A program made the position numbers and the translations under genes. Of a stretch of DNA of 64,000 nt, positions 23,169 through 33,322 are shown in pieces (the first letter of the stretch is position 1; each line of letters begins with the position of its first letter). The notes under the pieces were generated by a model that was not told the origin of the DNA, did not search any database, and saw only the letters and a list, made by a program, of their open reading frames with translations. The DNA lies in NCBI GenBank assembly GCA_031772625.1, contig CM062810.1:703728519-703792518 (forward strand), written 5' to 3'. The DNA comes from Pinus tabuliformis. Taxonomy: Eukaryota; Streptophyta; Pinopsida; Pinales; Pinaceae.

Positions 23169-24974
23169 CCCTCTACAGGAAGCCAAAAATCAGCTACAGG
23201 ACTTTCTACAGGAAGTCCTGAAAAAGGGAAGCAGAAGGAGAAATCGGTCGAAATCCTAGCTAGGGAGGCGGCAGCTGTGCTGGCCACCCTAGGTACCTCC
23301 CCCAAGCCAAAGGAAAAATGAAAGAGGGAGACTTCTTTATATTTCAAAGCAAGAAGAAGTGTAAGAATTAAAACCGGCAGACCCCAACCTCCATCCAAAG
23401 ACCCAATTACCATTAAAGACACCCCTACCTCGCCAAAGGAGAAGTCCCCCTCCAAAGTATCAGTCACTTATGAGTGAGGGAGCCCGAGGACCTCTACTTG
23501 GAGGGAGAGAATGGAAAGATCGGGGTCACAAGCCTCTCTACAGGATGCTGAAGCCGTTCTACAGGAAACATTAGCCAGACTCAAGGTGACTGAAAGAATG
23601 GAAGACGAGGCAACCAAATCACCACAAAAAGAAAAAGAGGTAGAGCACATCCTGGAACGTAGCCCCCAGCCCAGCTTGGGCTCTTATTATAACTTCTTGG
23701 AGGCCGGAAAAATCATTCCACAGAAATTCACAATACCGCTTTTCTTTGCATTAGAGTAAGAAAGAGTGAGGACCCACACATGGATGAGAATAGCCAAGTC
23801 TAAAGGAGTAGCAGATATAGGCCCCTTGGAGGATCAACTCAAGGAGGCAAGAAGAGAATTGGCTATGGAAAAACATGTGGGAAACTGCCAGCGAGTATTT
23901 CTACAGGAAGAAAATGAGAAGCTCAAACAACAACTACAAGGACAAATGCAAGAAGAGGACACCACAACAAAACCTCAAGAAAAAGAAGGAATGCAAGCTG
24001 ATCTTGAGGATCTAAACCAGCAACTACAGGAGAGAGAATTGCAGGCAGGCATAGAGATACAATCTCTAAAATAGCAGGTGCAAGAAAAGGAGGCACAACT
24101 GGCCTGCATGGCCAGTTGGGCAATGGACGCTCTGCAATGTAGGCAGCCGACCAAATCCTATGGCCTATACCTCAGGGAACAATGGTTGCAATTCCAAATT
24201 AATACATTGGCACAGAGGGGTATCTCCCAAATCCAAAACCCCCAGCAGTTCACGGATTTATGTAACAGCAGTTCAATAGAGGACAAGGCCAAGCTATCAA
24301 AGTTCTACATTCATAATTTGGCCCTTCCAAATGTAACCTCATGGGACCCCAACACAGCAGTAGGGGATATGCAGCTAATGGCAATGACCTCATGGTTAAA
24401 CCACGAAGAAAAGAGAGCGGCAGAGGTAAAAAATGTCATGAACCCAGAACTCCATGAACCACTGCTGATTAGACCAAAGCCAGGGGACCCCACAGCATTG
24501 ATATCAGCCCACAAGCACCTAACAACCAACCCTAAGGCTTTATTGGAATACATGGATCGGCAGGCTCAAGCCATAGCACACTTTGAGGATATGGAGCGGT
24601 TGTTAGGGGATAATTGTGTTCATTCTTGCACCCGTAGGTGGAACACACTGTCCCACAGCCTCAAAATAAGGGAATATCACACTCCAACTAGAATGAGGGA
24701 GGCCTTGGCACGGGTGCCTCTCTACAAGAAATCTATGCAGAACCTCCAGGCCAGCTGGATTGGCCTCAAGCTAAGTCCACCTCTGCTTTTGGGATTGTTA
24801 GAAGGAAGCACATAAAAAGAAGAGCATAAGCAGTGGGAAGAGGTGGAAAGGAAGGCCGGATTCCATGACAGTGAGGAGGATACTACTTCAGAAGCCTGGG
24901 ATGTGAGGGTGGCAATTAAAGCAATGAAAGACGAAGAGCTGGACTAGTTGCTCAGGGATGAGCAATCATTTTAG
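23169..24974 (+). pseudogene. Unrecognised third ORF between integrase and 3' LTR
   Basis: One sense frame runs from about 23169 to 24974 with stops at TGA 23319, TGA near 23475, TAA 23757, TAG 24072, TAA 24813, TAG 24945 and TAG 24972. The N-terminal part repeats STGS-type codons; the middle (23850-24110) is rich in Glu and Gln with coiled-coil periodicity (EENEKLKQQLQGQMQEE); the C-terminal 245 codons (24078-24815) look globular with Trp and Pro motifs (YLREQWLQFQINTLAQRG, TSWLNHEEKRAAE). No signal peptide or membrane segment is visible, so the position of an env-like gene is filled by something else. I do not recognise the family. Confidence 0.65.
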
Positions 24975-24985
24975 CAGGGGGGTGA
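24975..24985 (+). other. Polypurine tract of the Athila-like element
   Basis: The run AGCAGGGGGG ends three bases before the TGATGAG start of the 3' LTR; the extra TGA is a repeat of the LTR's first bases. It is the expected plus-strand primer site. Confidence 0.7.
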
Positions 24986-27084
24986 TGATGAGCCCCAAAT
25001 TTGGTAACATTTTGGGCTCATTTGGCCTAATTATCCTTGTTCAATCCTTCATTTTTCATAACTTATGCATTATTTTTCAGTATGTTTATGTCATTTGTAC
25101 GAATAAGGGTAGACACTCTTCCTTGGTGGCTAACACGTGCTCATTTCAGGTTTTTTGACATATGTTGGAGCAAAACCGTGCAGACATGGGCTAGAAGACA
25201 GCCAAGCTTGGGTTGAGGATTTGTAGGGGGATTGTCTATGGCATTAAATAGCCTTCCTCGGGATCTTCACCCCCAACTCCGAGCTCCAAAGGCCACCAAA
25301 ACCGGATCTAGAAGGCAGCCAAGCAGATTTTGGAAGGAGTTGTTCACTCACAGTTTGGGCAACCAAGTCCCATAGATTTAGGAGGCCAGCTAGGGTCTCG
25401 TGGTGGATAAATGTGAAGGCCTCAGCCTTCATAAGGGACTTTTGAAACTCTGGTATATTCTGCACTACAGTGTTGCTAGCTTTATTTTGTTCTCTTGTAT
25501 CCATTTTTAGCATAACCCTTGACTTATGATTATTTTTTTGATAATGAGAAGCAGTCTGATTTGATATCAGCTCTGAGTTTTCTATAGGAGCCATAGCTCT
25601 CGGGGTTGGGCCCAACCTAAGAGCCTAGGGCCTCCTTCTTTGTACTGTTACCTTTTCTTTATGTATCGTTGTTTTCCTTTTATGCATTTGAAACGTATTT
25701 CTGCTGGGCAAATTTAGTTGTGATTAGTTAAATAGGGCACTGGTTATGAATAGAATTGCTTCATATGTTTGAAATATATTGGTAGGATAATAACAGGAAG
25801 AAGCTCCAAGAAAAGGGTCAACAACACAACACTCTCAGTTTCACCTCGTCCTTTTTGGATCAGGGGCTGGAATTGAAGAAATAGTGCTGCCCCAACAAAA
25901 ATACTAGTTTGCTTTACTGTAAATCCTTAGTGTACTGTTTGCATTTGCAAGAGTTAGTTATGGGTTTAGATCTCTATGATGTTTCTTTGCATGATTAATG
26001 TACATGGTTCTCTTTACAAATAAAGCTGTTGTTCATTCGTTTCATTGACAGTTAGATTAGGTTAGCTAGGACTTTGATTGTTTGCAAGAATTCGTTGATT
26101 CGGTTGAATGTACATTGTGCAGGGCATCTCTACCACTCACTCATACGCCCAAGCTTCATCAGAGCCATCTGATCCATCTCTTATCTAGGTTCCTCACTTC
26201 ACACCCGTCCTTTTGCCCACATAACCCTACCTTCTTCTCCATCGTTGTCTCAGCTGCCTTGAAGCCAAGTCATCCTTCCACACCATCTCACCACTCCATC
26301 CATCAGTCCCTGGGTCACTTCAGACTCCTATCCTACCTCCATATCCATCCATGCATCTTCCTGCACTCACCCATCCTCAAAAATCCAATTCTTAAACATC
26401 CTGTAGAAATTTCTGAACATCCTGTAGAAATTCCTGAAACATCCTGTAGAACCCCTGCAGACTTCCTGTAGAAGCTCATAAACGCGGTTTCTTGGCAGCC
26501 AACCTTTGTGAAACTCTCTGGAAGGGTGTTAGGGACCCCTTAGACCCTCTCTGAACCTTCCCAACCTTTCCCAAGCATTTCTCCCCTTGATCTACCCCTG
26601 CACAGTAAACAGCCAGTTAGAAGCACATGCATGATAATTCCAACAACTTGAACAAAAATACAAAAAGATGTTTTCTTCAGATAGAGGTAGTCTAGACACA
26701 TGTATTTTACCTTCATAGAAGTAATGGCATCTCTTTCAGTAGTCTGCATGCTCTCCTTTGCGTCAGTAGGACTAGCTGGTAGAATTAGGGTTTGCTAGGG
26801 TTTGTGTTTCTTTTTGGCTTTCAGTTTCTTTCCGCAAGTAGGTCAGCTTCCTTTGAGTTAGCTTTCATCCATCAGTTAAAAAGCTTCTTCTAAGAGCTCA
26901 TAGAATTTGGCTGAAGCCCCTAGCGGACTTGTGCCAGCTGACCAAGTGACAGCTGCGGCAAGAGCTAGTACTTGTGCATACAGCACCGACGCTTCCAAGT
27001 TTGTTACGAAGTACCGGGTTGATAAAATTAAAGAAGGGAGTTCCAGGAGTTGTAGCATTATTGCTACAATACTGGAGCCCACCA
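24986..27084 (+). repeat. 3' LTR of the Athila-like element (2099 bp)
   Basis: Matches 13575-15592 and ends GGAGCCCACCA immediately before the CCAGG duplication. It keeps the 73-base block lost from the 5' LTR. A TTCCTGTAGAA-type motif repeats near 26397-26473, and its complement TTCTACAGGA also appears in the third ORF. Confidence 0.93.
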
Positions 27085-27306
27085 CCAGGTCCAGATGTCT
27101 ATATTGAAATTGGTGTAGTGCGTATCTTCGTTCATTGAGAGAGAAATTTACAATCATGATGGAATACCTGCTATGGTTCGAAGTCATTCTGGTAGCATTG
27201 AAGAAAAGGGATAGAACTTGCATGACATTTTTAGAATCTCTAATGGATCCATTAAGAAAAATTAGGACATCGTCAACAAATAATAGATGCGATGAAAAAT
27301 AAAATC
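27085..27306 (-). pseudogene. LINE copy A, RT palm fragment
   Basis: Continuation of LINE A on the right of the Athila-like insertion. The minus frame includes LLFVDDVLIFLNGS (about 27245-27290), the catalytic F-V-D-D box of the LINE reverse transcriptase, then a region leading to RYALHQFQYRHL. It matches copy B at 31455-31672. At 27306 it is cut by the chromovirus derivative and its 5' part is not found beyond it. Confidence 0.85.
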
Positions 27307-27639
27307 TGTTATGAAACCAGCTCACAAAAAGATAGAAAAGATAGATAAACGCCTTAGAAATAAGCCTCTTCAAGGGGGAAACCTCCTTTACATTACACAA
27401 ATGAACAACTCTTGGATGATACAAATGACAAGACCTCCTTTCTATATATAGGAGTCTAAGGGGTCATAATATAATCAGAGCCGACATAACATTAATAATG
27501 TAAGGGCACAATGATAACAATAGTGGGCTTCTATGGGGCACAATAATAACAATATGGTGACTACATGGGCACAACAATATAATAAGGGGGTTGCACTAAT
27601 AACAATAAGGGGTTACACTAGTAGTGTAGGGATTTAACA
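27307..27639 (-). repeat. 3' LTR of chromovirus derivative 1 (333 bp)
   Basis: Same length and ends as both LTRs of the copy at 35935-39294. It contains reiterated GGGCACAAtAATAACAATA units (about 27504-27600). A pyrimidine run just right of it (TGCCCCTCTCC) is the complement of the polypurine tract. Confidence 0.9.
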
Positions 27640-27667
27640 TGCCCCTCTCCTTCAAAAAGTGTTGTCC

Positions 27668-28375
27668 TCAATGCTTGAGTAGTTCTTCATGCTTCTGTAC
27701 AAAATTATTGCCCTCCCATGTGGAATCTTTAGTGAGTAAGTTCTTCCATTTGATGAGATACTTTAAAATTGATTGATCTCGTAGTTGTCGGGTTCTTGTT
27801 TCTGTGAATGCTATAAGTTCCAATATGATTTTTCCTTCCTCGTAAAGTTTTGGCAATATTGTTTGAACTGGGATCTTCTGCAACTTTTGAATGAGTGGCC
27901 ACACTTCTTTGTCCTTTTTCCATTCATCCCTTGCTTCGTGTATCCAATCTAGTTGGATAATAGAAATAGCACAAAACAATGTTTCCACATCCTCATCCTT
28001 TCTTGAGAGTTCATCTGCAACAACATTTTTCTTCCATTTTTTGCAGATGATTTCAAAGTCATAACCCAACATATTTTTGACCCATTTTTTTTGTTCTTCT
28101 AAAGATAATCTTTGTTCTAAAAAGTATTTAAGACTATCATGATCCATTTTTACCATGAAGTGTCTTCCCATTATTTAAGGTCGCCATTTCTTAAGTGCGT
28201 GTAATATTGCCAACATTTCCTTCTCATAAATTGCTTTCTTGAGATGTAGCTGTAAAAATACCCAGTCGCCTACATCAAAACTTCTTTCATTGTGATGTTG
28301 ATCTGCCTGTTGTTTCATTTGATTCTGCACCAAAGTGGCATTATCCTTTAAAAGTTGGAGAACTTGTTGTTGATG
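27668..28375 (-). pseudogene. Scrambled integrase-RNase H-chromodomain segment of derivative 1
   Basis: Read leftward this holds an integrase C-terminal piece (QQQVLQLLKDN, FDVGDWVFLQL, 28240-28375), an RNase H C-terminal piece (KKAIYEKEMLAILHALKKW, then KNVVADELSRKDEDVE, about 27880-28245) and a chromodomain (YLIKWKNL, STWEGNNFVQKHEELLKH, 27668-27800). In an intact chromovirus RNase H comes before integrase, so the order is inverted and the catalytic cores are absent. RNase H linker LIQKLQK joins directly to the IPVQT linker before the chromodomain; the same join appears in derivative 2. Confidence 0.8.
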
Positions 28376-28750
28376 CTCGATGTGATCTTTCACTCCTTGA
28401 ATATTTTTCTTCTCGATATGTCCTTATATCTTGACAGTTTGAGGAGTGGTAATTTCTTCGAATGCATTACAAGATATGGTCAAATTCATTTCTTGATGCT
28501 CGATGTGATCTTTCACTTATTGAACATTTTCCTTCTTGATATGTCCTTCTATCTTGATAGTTTGAGGAGTGGTAATTCCAGCCAATGCATTACAAGATAT
28601 GGTCAGATTCATTTCTTCTTTCTCGATGTGATCTTTAACTTCTTGAACATTTTTCTTCTTGATGTGTCCTTCTATCTTGAGAGTTTGAGGAGTGGTAATT
28701 CTTGCAAATGCTTCACAAGATATGGTCAGATTCATTTCTTCTTTCTCTAG
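28376..28750 (-). repeat. Three 123-bp in-frame coding repeats (protease-integrase mosaic)
   Basis: The unit starts recur at 28376, 28499 and 28622, exactly 123 bases (41 codons) apart. Each codes, on the minus strand, for a protease-leader piece (MNLTISCNAL, ITTPQT.KI.GHIKK) plus a VKDHIE-type piece that resembles the integrase helix QEVKDHIEHQ. The last unit runs straight into the integrase C-terminal piece. The plus-strand 131-codon frame over this array is only its shadow. Confidence 0.85.
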
Positions 28751-29590
28751 GGTTGGTTCCTGGTGTATATCCTCTTATTTTGATGTTTTTTTATCATTTT
28801 CTTCCTCCTCTTCATAATCTATGTAAAATAATTTCTTCTCAACACACTTATGACCTTTAGTGTATTTTTTAACACAATTGTAACAAAGCCCTTTTTCTCT
28901 TTTTTCTTCCAACTATTGTGGTGTCAACCTTGTATGTTGTGAAAGGATAGGAGAAATAATACTTCCATCTTTATAGTTGTGAGGGGTAGACTTCCTTGTT
29001 GCCATAATTTTGCTTTGCACTTTTCTTGCCCTCTCCAATGAATCAGGTTCCCAATGACGAACCTCATGTTGAATGTTATCCTTTAAAGTCCCTATGGAGA
29101 CATCAATCCTCTACTTCTATCAAATATCATTTTCCCTTATATTCAATTTTTGAAATTCCTCAATGTTATCTACCATTGAACACTTTTGTTTGAGATTTAT
29201 CAATAGGCTAAAGATGGCATTGCTCTTTGTATCCTCATAATGTGTTCTCATTTCCTTCATGAAAATTGACCACGTAACAAGTGGTTTACGAGAACAAAGC
29301 CCTTTATACCATAAAAATTGATCTGGTTCTAAATAATTAGATGCAATACGTACCTTTTGTAACAGTGGTACGCCATTTAGATCAAAATATTTCTCCATCT
29401 ATAGTATCCAATTTACCAGATCCTTGCCATCAAACTTCCTCATCTCAATTTTTCTTGATTTTAGGAGTTCGATCTTGAAACAATTGTAACTCTGTAATTT
29501 CAAATCTCCAAGTTCTGAAGTTTCATCCTGCAGTAGCCTCTGATTCCTCTTTCGAACCCCGAAAGTCTTATCAATATTGGATTTTGTAAG
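28751..29590 (-). pseudogene. gag of chromovirus derivative 1
   Basis: Minus-strand gag with MEKYFDLNGVPLLQKVRIAS and WYKGLCSRKPLVTWSIF (29120-29398), a helical segment with FQKLNIREND, and a decayed zinc knuckle CYNC..KY..GHKC near 28845-28890 followed by an acidic Glu-rich stretch. Stops and frameshifts interrupt it. The same gag occurs at 37480-38330 in derivative 2. Confidence 0.8.
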
Positions 29591-30002
29591 GAAACGTTAT
29601 GTCAAATCTCCCATGATGACTTGATTATAGACTGGTTCAGTAGAGTGAGATTGTACGAAGTGCCACGTGTCACTGTTTCAACATCAGGACCTGAAATGGA
29701 TACACAGAGAACTACAGACCGTCTTCTTTCTACAACTTCTTACTAAATTTCAATTTGATGCTCAAATAGAAAGTTATGACGATTTTCCCAAGGTCACCTG
29801 TTTAGGACATAATTCAGGTGCCTGCAGAAACCCTAAATGTCTCAGATTATATCTCCGAAAATATAGCGAGACAAGATCTGAAATTTGGACCCGAGCTTCA
29901 CCAAGATTTCAGTTTAAACTACTTTCAGAGTCTAAACCTTCGTAGAACAAATATTATAGAGAAAATTCCATGACGACCTATTTGAAATGAATTTCTGGAG
30001 CT
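29591..30002 (-). other. Leader remnant of chromovirus derivative 1
   Basis: Noncoding; it resembles 38360-38760 in derivative 2 (shared themes CGAGACAAGATCTGAAATT and AATTCTGGAGCTT). The PBS that should follow has been deleted. Confidence 0.65.
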
Positions 30003-30297
30003 TACAAGAAGATAGAAAAGATAGATAAATGCCTTAGAAATAAGCCTCTTCGAGGGGGCAACCTCCTTTACATTCCACAAATGAATAATTCTTGGATGAT
30101 ACAACTGACAAGACCTCCTTTCTATATATAGGAGTCTAAGGGGTCATAATGTAATTACAGCCGACATAACAATAATAATGTAAGGGCACAATAATAACAA
30201 TAGTGGGCTTCTATGGGGCACAATAATAACAATATGGGGACTACATGGGCACAACAATATAATAAGGGAGTTGTACTAATAACAATAAGGGCTTACA
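30003..30297 (-). repeat. Truncated 5' LTR of chromovirus derivative 1
   Basis: Aligns with the 333-bp LTR from about base 22 to about base 310. Both termini are missing, so the insertion boundary on this side is lost and LINE B starts at once at 30299. Confidence 0.85.
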
Positions 30298-30298
30298 C

Positions 30299-31844
30299 AT
30301 CTACTAGTAATGTCAAGGGAGATGTAAAGTTGTTTCGAAACCAACTGGGTCACTGGACATGACATAAATAGGTGGTTTATGAATTTACATTGTTTCTTAC
30401 AGAGACAGCAATGAGAGGGGCCATAGATAGATCTATTATGTAAGTTGTCATTAGTAGGAGCTTTCTTGATTAATAGGCACCACATGAAAAATATTTATTT
30501 GGCAGGTGCCTTTAATTTCCAAAGGGGTTGCCACCACCACTCAGAAATCTCAGGTTCATGCTCAGAAACTATGAAAGAGTATCCTTCCTTGGGGTGTATT
30601 CACCACAGGGAGAAGCATCCCATATTAATTCATCCTCGTGTTCTATAATTCTAACATGGGATTCTTCGATAGCACAAATATATATGTTCCATATCATTTT
30701 TCCAGTTGTCCGAGATCATGAGATCGTGTGTTGATTCCAAGCCTATGAAAGCCAAGTTGTATTTCCTTCTACAATCTAGGATAGATTTCTTATGCCAACT
30801 GAATCAAGGAACTATTTGAGGTCGAGAGGAAGGAGGTGGGTGTTACCACAACCCAACCAAGCATCTTGGCCAATACATACTTGTTCGCCTGATCCGATTC
30901 GCCAGGCCAATCCTTTTTTTATAACTAATATGGATTGTGTGATTTATTTCCAAATGGTGGAGACTCCAATTCTATTCCTTATCGAGCTACGAATCCATTC
31001 AAGTATCAATTGGGGGTAAATGTACTTTTGATATACCACCTCTTTCCATAAACTCGTGATTGAGAGAATCTACCAGCCCATTTTTGTTGCAAGTGATTTT
31101 TCAAAGCAGATTAGATCCTTTAATCCCCAACCGCCCCATTTTTTAGGTTTTTCTATACACTCCAATTTGACACAAGTGAAATTCCTACCATCATGATTCC
31201 CTCTCCATAAGAATCTATGACATATTTGTTGTATTATGCAGGTGATACCTTTAGGGATCCAAGCTAGTGCCATCCAGTATACTAGTATGGCTTCTAACAC
31301 TGATTTAATGAGGACTAATATGCATGCTCGTGATAGCCATCATTGCTACCATATGTTAATACGACGCTCAAATTTTTCTATCAGCCAAGTCCAATCCAAA
31401 ATACAGTAATTGTTTGGCTTTAGTCTGTAACCTAGATACTTTATACCCTCCTCCAGGTCCAGATGTTTGTATTGAAATTGGTGCAGTGCGCATCTTCATT
31501 CATTGAGAGAGAGATTTACAGTCATGATGGAGTACTTGATGTGATTCGAAGTCATTCTGATAGCTTTGCAGAAGAGGGATAGAACTTTCATGAAATTTTT
31601 AGAATCTCTAATGGATCCATCAAGAAAAATTAGGAGATCATCAACAAATAATAGATATGATGAAAAATAACAACAGTCGTTTTAATCCCATGTAAATATA
31701 TGGACAATATAACAGTGGAAATTAGACTACTAAAACCTTCCATGATCAGAAGGAATAGTAAGGGAGGTAAAGTCCCCTCTCAGCATGAAAGAAATTAGAA
31801 GTAGCCCCATTGATGAGAATGTTATAGGAAATAGATGCAATACA
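30299..31844 (-). pseudogene. LINE copy B, 3' part: RT palm, thumb and zf-RVT
   Basis: Minus-strand LINE ORF2 related to copy A. It includes zf-RVT (30299-30485: LIKKAPTNDNL, CCLCKKQC, HLFMSCPVTQL), a linker region, RT C-terminal sequence (31070-31300: YWMALAWIPKGI, FLWRGNHDGR) and palm sequence up to the insertion point. The RNase H end present in copy A is missing, replaced by the chromovirus LTR. The copia-type element at 31845 interrupts it; the ORF resumes at 45651. Confidence 0.85.
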
Positions 31845-33313
31845 TGTTGAAGAATCTATGGCAAAGTAGTGTACTATGATTCTTCGTCACTTGATAACAA
31901 TTTGTGGAGTATTTTTACTTTCTCTTGTTAACTTTATCTTATTATTATTATTATTAATGCATGTGTGTGTACTTCATCAAACTTCTACCAAAACATAAGA
32001 ACAAGAACACAAGATGTTGGCTTTCTATCAAGGCAAAAGCCTCTCTTCTCTTGAGAGGAAAACCCTTTCATGAATTTCTCTTATTGAAGCTTCTATTGAT
32101 CAACGTCAAACCCTATACCCTTGATAAGAATATCCTCCAAGCACAAGTCAAGTCCTTTCAAGATTACTTCCTCTTGCAACACTTCTTCCTTCTCCTTCCA
32201 CTACTTTGTCTTCCTCCCTTCAACACTTCTTCTGACAACTATAGAGACCTTAGATTGTATGCTCTAGGATGAACCTTGACCTTTTCTTCCTTCACTTGAG
32301 ATGGAGCCTTCCTAACTTCAGAAGATGACCTTGTTTCCTCCCAACATAGCCTTCTTCTCTTTTACAAGGATTGCAGACTTAGAGCAGCAGTAATGCAGCC
32401 CTAGTTCTTCGCGTGTGTGAGGGAATACCCTCACAGTAACTCTGTTAGACTTCTCCTTCTTCCTTCGTTTGTATAGCCTTTTCCTTTGCTTGAGTGGGTG
32501 ACCTTATAAGAATTATTTTCTAGCCCAAACACTTCTCCTTTATGCTTGCAATAGGAGAGTTCGATATTACAGTAGAATAGCCTTCTTTTCCTTTGCACGT
32601 GTGACTGTAGTATGCTTCAGATCAACCTTATTAACTTCACTATTCTTCCTTGCTTATTCGCTTGAATGGGAGGCCCTTTAGGCCTATGATCTTAGCCCAA
32701 ATAATGAAGTTTGTGTGACTGTGATAGAGGGTTGTTGTGACAACAGAGAGACCCTCTCCTTCTTCGCACGTGTGACTATATTTTAGCCCTAGAACAGACT
32801 TCCAAAGCTTCGATATTTCTTCCTCCTTCTTCACTATACTTGGAGACCTCTTTCCTTGACTTTTCCCTACCCTTTACTCATCCTCTTTCTCACTGATTTC
32901 AGATATGATATCGTTGTCCTTTGAGGAGGTCGAATGGCTCCTTATATAGGAGTCGATCTCCTTCTTTTAGGTTGACTAGAGGCTGACGTGAAGACTTGAG
33001 GTCGACTTGCTTGATATAATTTTGATTTCTTCTTTTGATGGTGCCATTGTTTGGAGGAGGCTTATGACTTTTCTTGGAGGTCTTCTTATGACCCTAATAC
33101 ATATTATTGCATGGTGTAACAAGCCCTTAAGGTATTAAACCTTTTATTTTGACTATTTGACTCACCTATAGCACTTTAACTAGTGCTAGACCTATTTCAA
33201 TGAGAAAGAAACTCATTGACATATATTATAAGAATAATATTTCTTTTCTTGAGTAAATACAAATATTAAAAGTACATTTATGAATATCGAAACTAGTTAC
33301 ATTTCCTTCAACA
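31845..33313 (-). repeat. 3' LTR of the outer copia-type element (1469 bp)
   Basis: TGTTGAAGAATC at the left end, CCTTCAACA at the right end. On its right, CTCCCTATT (33314-33322) is the complement of a purine tract. All pieces of the right LTR align to it in order. Confidence 0.9.
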
Positions 33314-33322
33314 CTCCCTATT

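Larger units (their letters stand above)
13575..27084 (+). mobile_element. Athila-like Ty3/gypsy retrotransposon, 13.5 kb, with both LTRs
   Basis: A complete element on the plus strand flanked by CCAGG at 13570-13574 and 27085-27089. Order: 5' LTR (13575-15592), tRNA-Asp type PBS, gag, protease, RT, RNase H, integrase, a stem-loop array, a third ORF, polypurine tract and 3' LTR (24986-27084). Gene order RT-RH-INT without a chromodomain, an Asp-type PBS, long LTRs and the DLGA protease motif fit the Athila branch. The polyprotein frame carries about ten stops plus one frameshift, so it cannot work on its own. It inserted into LINE copy A and was later hit by a solo LTR (17630-18949). Confidence 0.92.
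27307..30297 (-). mobile_element. Rearranged chromovirus derivative 1
   Basis: A minus-strand Ty3/gypsy chromovirus derivative of about 3 kb. The 3' LTR is complete (27307-27639, 333 bp, TGTTATGAAACC to TTTAACA). The 5' LTR (about 30003-30297) has lost roughly 20 bases at each end together with the PBS, apparently by recombination at AGCTTACAAG-like sequence. Internal order, read leftward, is gag, zinc knuckle, mosaic repeat, integrase C-terminal piece, RNase H piece and chromodomain. RT and most of integrase are missing and the integrase piece precedes RNase H, so the inside is scrambled. It sits where LINE A stops and LINE B begins, with no target duplication. Confidence 0.85.

Noticed and set aside
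23169-24974. Envelope-like gene in the Athila-like element
   Set aside because: No signal peptide, hydrophobic segment or cleavage-type motif can be seen; kept as an unknown ORF.
28355-28750. 131-codon plus-strand frame with three LDVIF..YLDSLRSGN repeats that looks like a repeat protein (also at 37092-37517)
   Set aside because: It is the complement of the minus-strand mosaic protease-integrase repeat, which matches known retroelement proteins.
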